DNA of 64,000 bases, from positions 62,001-126,000 of the forward strand of contig NZ_JSVC01000019.1 of assembly GCF_000814475.1 (NCBI RefSeq), in the 5' to 3' direction. Positions 61,043-64,000 of this stretch are shown here, piece after piece. Under the pieces are notes generated by a model. It ran no database searches and had not been told where the DNA came from. It saw only the letters and a program-made list of their open reading frames with translations. This DNA is from Flavihumibacter solisilvae (GTDB lineage Bacteria > Bacteroidota > Bacteroidia > Chitinophagales > Chitinophagaceae). The translations under genes were made by a program, and so were the position numbers. Position 1 is the first letter of the stretch, and every line of letters begins with the position of its first letter.

Positions 61043-62047
61043 ATGAATCAGCATATGGCAAGCAACAAAAACAATTACCAACTGGTAATAATCGGGGGCG
61101 GACCAATCGGACTGGCGTGTGCGCTGGAAGCAAAAAAGGCAAAACTCGACTACCTGATCCTGGAAAAAGGATGTCTCGTAAACTCGCTTTACCACTACCC
61201 GCAGAATATGACTTTTTTCTCCACCTCCGACAGGCTGGAGATCGGGAACGTGCCTTTTGTAACGAATAACCCGAAACCGACACGTACGGAGGCGCTGGAG
61301 TATTACCGTCGCGTTACTGTCAGCAGTGAACTGAAGATCCACCTTTTTGAAGAAGTGGAATCCCTTCGCAACGAGGGTGGAATGTTCCGGATCAGCACGA
61401 CAAAAGATGAGTACACGGCGAAGTATGTAATCATCGCAACAGGATTTTATGACCTTCCCTACCTGTTGAATATCCCGGGAGAAACGCTACCGAAAGTGAC
61501 GCATTACTATAAAGACCCGCATTTTTATGCGCTGCAGCGGGTCGTGGTGATCGGCGCCCAGAATTCTGCTGTGGACGCAGCCCTCGAAACCTGGCGGAAA
61601 GGTGCGGAAGTGACGCTGGTGGTTCGCCAGCCCGATGTAGGGGAACGCGTTAAATACTGGGTTCGACCGGATATCCTGAACCGGATCAAGGAAGGATCGA
61701 TCAAGGCTTTTTTCAACAGTTCGGTTGCGGCTGTCCGTGAGGGGGAGGTTGATATCCAGACTCCTGATGGAATAGTGACGATTGGAAACGACTGGGTCAT
61801 TGCCATGACCGGCTACCAGCCGAATATTGAATTCCTGCGGAAGTGCGGGATCAGGCTCGCCAAGGACGAGAGCCTGAGACCGGAGTTCCAGGAAAGTACA
61901 CACCAGACCAATATCCCAAACCTGTATCTCGCCGGGGTGATCTGTGGCGGCATGGACACGCACACGCTATTCATCGAAAACTCACGCGTGCATGCTAAAA
62001 GGATCATTTCGGACTTGAAGAAAAAAGAAAAGACTACGACAGGCTAA
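61043..62047 (+). CDS. ypdA: YpdA-family putative bacillithiol disulfide reductase
   Basis: 334 residues. LVIIGGGPIGLACALEAKKAKLDYLILEKG (FAD-binding GxGxxG), SLYHYPQNMTFFSTSDRLEIGNVPF (the typical YpdA MTFFSTS), VVVIGAQNSAVDAALETWRKGAEVTLVVR (NAD(P)H site) and YLAGVICGGMDTHTLFIENSRVHA are present. YpdA reduces bacillithiol disulfide in Firmicutes, which suggests a bacillithiol pool here. It follows the head-GIN gene by 38 nt and overlaps the convergent GntP gene by 4 nt. Confidence 0.92.
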   Translation: MNQHMASNKNNYQLVIIGGGPIGLACALEAKKAKLDYLILEKGCLVNSLYHYPQNMTFFSTSDRLEIGNVPFVTNNPKPTRTEALEYYRRVTVSSELKIHLFEEVESLRNEGGMFRISTTKDEYTAKYVIIATGFYDLPYLLNIPGETLPKVTHYYKDPHFYALQRVVVIGAQNSAVDAALETWRKGAEVTLVVRQPDVGERVKYWVRPDILNRIKEGSIKAFFNSSVAAVREGEVDIQTPDGIVTIGNDWVIAMTGYQPNIEFLRKCGIRLAKDESLRPEFQESTHQTNIPNLYLAGVICGGMDTHTLFIENSRVHAKRIISDLKKKEKTTTG

Positions 62048-63348
62048 AGAACCTGTGACAGCAGCAGTACGAGGATCAGTCCGCTTACCGACACGATCGA
62101 TTCCATGATGGTCCAGCTTAAGACTGTCTCCTTTACAGTAAGGCCAAAGTATTCTTTGAACATCCAGAAACCGGTATCATTTACATGCGAGCAGAATACG
62201 CTTCCCGCACCTACTGACAGCACCATCCATTCGGGCGAAACGCCGGTCGCCACTACAAGTGGCGCCAGCACGCCGGCAGCAGTGAGGCCGGCGACAGTAG
62301 CGGAACCAATAATGATCCTGATGGCTGCCGCAACCAGCCATCCCGCGACCAGTGGCGGAAACTGGTAACCCGTAACGAAAGCGGCCACTTCTTTTGCCAC
62401 ACCCGTAACCGTGAGTACTTCCTTGAATGCACCACCGGCAGCAATAACCATCATGATAAGCGCAATGCTTTCAATTGCGGATCCATAGTGACCCATTATT
62501 TCTGTAACCGTCATTCCCTTTCTCAGTCCCAGGAAATAGCCGGCGGAAAGTGCTGCAAGCAGCATCGCGAAAACCGGTTCACCGAGAGCAAGCAAAACTT
62601 TTAGTATAACAGAACTGTCCGGCAAAACGGGCACGAGAGCCGCGGGCAGGGCTATAAGTAAAACGGGCAGTAAGGCAACTAAAATACTGGTTGAAGCAGA
62701 AGGCAGGTTTTCCTCTTCCGGGGCAACAGTAGTAAAGTTTACCTTGTTTCCAGTCCTGATAAAGCGCCTACCGAAAAGTATGCCCGCAATGCATACTACT
62801 GGTACGGCAACGATCAATCCATAAAGAATCGTTTTTCCCAGCGAAGCATTGAACAGCGAGGCCAGTCCAACAGGTCCGGGGTGCGGCGGCAGGAAACCGT
62901 GGGTAACCGAAAGCGAAGCGGCCATTGGAATAGCTACATATAGTAGAGGCACATTTGCACTTGCCGCGATGGTAAACACGAACGGTACGAGTATTACGAA
63001 GCCGGCATTGTAAAACAGTGGAATGCCAACCAGGAAGCCCATCAGGAGCACAGCCCATTGCAGGTGGCGGACGCCAAACTTTTTCATCAGGTACCTGCTG
63101 ATGACCACAGCGGCACCGCTTTTTTCGAGCATCCGGCCCTGCATGGCACCGAGACAAAGAATAAGCGCCATACTACCGAGGATATTGCCGACCCCGGCCT
63201 GGATGGTCTGCATGAGCTTACCGAATGGAAGTCCATATGCCAGTCCCACCAGCAGGGAAACAACCAGCAACGCAAGAAAAGGGCTCACCTTTTTTATCGT
63301 AAGGAAAAGCAGGATCAGGATGGCGGCAATGATGATGACGATCGACAT
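62044..63348 (-). CDS. gntP: GntP-family gluconate:H+ symporter
   Basis: 434 residues with about 12-14 hydrophobic segments. GLAYGLPFGKLMQTIQAGVGNILGSMALILCLGAMQGRMLEKSGAA, FYNAGFVILVPFVFTI, THGFLPPHPGPVGLASLF and GSVFCSHVNDTGFWMFKEYFG are family signatures. It imports D-gluconate or related sugar acids. It lies downstream of the gluconokinase-type gene, with a 34-nt overlap. Confidence 0.94.
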   Translation of the reverse strand: MSIVIIIAAILILLFLTIKKVSPFLALLVVSLLVGLAYGLPFGKLMQTIQAGVGNILGSMALILCLGAMQGRMLEKSGAAVVISRYLMKKFGVRHLQWAVLLMGFLVGIPLFYNAGFVILVPFVFTIAASANVPLLYVAIPMAASLSVTHGFLPPHPGPVGLASLFNASLGKTILYGLIVAVPVVCIAGILFGRRFIRTGNKVNFTTVAPEEENLPSASTSILVALLPVLLIALPAALVPVLPDSSVILKVLLALGEPVFAMLLAALSAGYFLGLRKGMTVTEIMGHYGSAIESIALIMMVIAAGGAFKEVLTVTGVAKEVAAFVTGYQFPPLVAGWLVAAAIRIIIGSATVAGLTAAGVLAPLVVATGVSPEWMVLSVGAGSVFCSHVNDTGFWMFKEYFGLTVKETVLSWTIMESIVSVSGLILVLLLSQVL

Positions 63349-64000
63349 AAGTGAAGAAAGTATTGGTAGTTTTTATCGTAAGTCATTTTCGTGTGGGCAG
63401 CAGGGTTATATACCTGCGTTGCGGGAGTATTCAACAGGTCCCAGTTACTGATGATGCCTGCCGATTTTAACGCAATAGCTATTGCCCCCATCGCAGAAGC
63501 GTCCCTTTCATCGCCCGGCAGAACCAGCGGGCGTTGAAGGATATCGGCCATCAGCTGCACCCACCATTTGCTTTCGGTAAAGCCGCCGCTTGCCATGATC
63601 TGCCGGATCGGTCCATGCGCTGCTTCGAGTTTTTCAAGCAGTTGCCGGAAGCTGAAACAGATTCCTTCCACGAGTGCCCTTTTAAAAGTTGCGTGGGTAT
63701 GACTGATCTTAACTCCGCCGAAAGTGCCGGTTGCGGTCGCATCCCAGACCGGCGAGCGTTCGCCTGCGAACCAGGGCACACAGGTCAGTCCATCACATCC
63801 CGGCTCAACAGAAGCCGCATCGGCAGCAAAAGCTTCCATTATCTCAGCACTGTTTCCTTTTGCCTGCATCACTTCCTCCTGCCACCACCTTGTAATGATT
63901 CCGCCATTGTTGATTGCAGCTCCACAAACAAAATGATCCGCATCGATCATATAGGTAAAGAGCTCCATGTTTTCGTCTGTCCATAACCGGGGTAACATCA
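63315..64000 (-). CDS. gntK: FGGY-family gluconokinase-type kinase, C-terminal part (runs off right edge)
   Basis: At least 228 C-terminal residues of a two-domain FGGY kinase. NNGGIITRWWQEEVMQ, GCDGLTCVPWFAGERSPVWDATATGTFGGVKISHTHATFKRALVEGICFSFRQLLE and IMASGGFTESKWWVQLMADILQRPLVL match the FGGY family; the last is the ATP-binding ASGG segment. The frame stays open to the window edge with no in-window start. Together with GntP just downstream it supports a gluconate use operon; the specific substrate (gluconate versus other FGGY sugars) is inferred from the partner. Confidence 0.85.
   Translation of the reverse strand, partial: MLPRLWTDENMELFTYMIDADHFVCGAAINNGGIITRWWQEEVMQAKGNSAEIMEAFAADAASVEPGCDGLTCVPWFAGERSPVWDATATGTFGGVKISHTHATFKRALVEGICFSFRQLLEKLEAAHGPIRQIMASGGFTESKWWVQLMADILQRPLVLPGDERDASAMGAIAIALKSAGIISNWDLLNTPATQVYNPAAHTKMTYDKNYQYFLHLCRSSSSLPPS

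Overview
The window looks like a chromosome segment of a Bacteroidota bacterium, most probably of the Chitinophagaceae or a close relative. The support is: promoters of the Bacteroidetes form (TTTG, about 20 nt, TAnnTTTG), an ECF sigma/FecR/STN module, a TonB-dependent receptor with a CarboxypepD_reg domain, a type IX secretion plug-type (DUF5103) protein, a TamL-like outer-membrane lipoprotein, a head-GIN lipoprotein, and YpdA (bacillithiol redox). No rRNA, tRNA, CRISPR array, phage or complete insertion sequence was seen.

Layout. 1-7.6 kb: small enzymes and envelope or stress proteins (CocE-type hydrolase fragment, EthD, CorA, choloylglycine-hydrolase-like, VOC, SRPBCC, YciI, pentapeptide, carboxylesterase, TlpA-like). 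7.7-24.9 kb: a combined histidine and tryptophan region on the minus strand. hisGDCB comes first, behind a his leader peptide and attenuator. Two plus-strand genes follow, then trpEGDCF-GNAT-trpBA behind a trp leader peptide and attenuator, and then, with no visible break, hisH, a PLP decarboxylase, a GNAT, hisA, hisF and hisIE. The his pathway is therefore split by the trp operon, and its second half may be transcribed from the Trp-attenuated promoter. 25-37 kb: Sua5, FSA-type transaldolase, the 4.5S SRP RNA, DUF5103, an FtsX-type permease, TrmH, TamL, TruB, an M48 peptidase and ProS. 37-46 kb: an OmpP1/FadL porin, GH1, MiaA, a pRiA4b ORF-3-like protein, CCA transferase, GT9, a degenerate YrdC paralogue and SucC. 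46-51 kb: DUF4242, a Tat-type sugar isomerase, GH16, an SDR remnant, an S8 peptidase overlapping a small I9-like protein, CDGSH and DUF1415. 51-54.6 kb: ECF sigma, FecR anti-sigma and an STN/CarboxypepD protein with 16-residue repeats. 54.6-56.75 kb: a gene-poor stretch built partly of 11-nt phased quasi-repeats, holding one AT-rich SH3 lipoprotein gene. 56.75-64 kb: a serine hydrolase, a TonB receptor with head-GIN and YpdA, then gluconate permease and kinase (cut by the right edge).

The most interesting signals are regulatory. First, two transcription attenuators with short leader peptides (five His codons; three Trp codons) and mutually exclusive hairpins. Second, a bipartite motif, TAGGGGTAA-N12-TTGTCGTA, with identical spacing upstream of both the ECF sigma gene and the TonB receptor gene 6.7 kb away, which suggests one ECF regulon. 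Third, an S8 protease whose stop codon overlaps a small gene that looks like a free-standing I9 propeptide or inhibitor. Family assignments were made by reading motifs; no database search was run. Where an alternative start was rejected, the reason is given in the entry.
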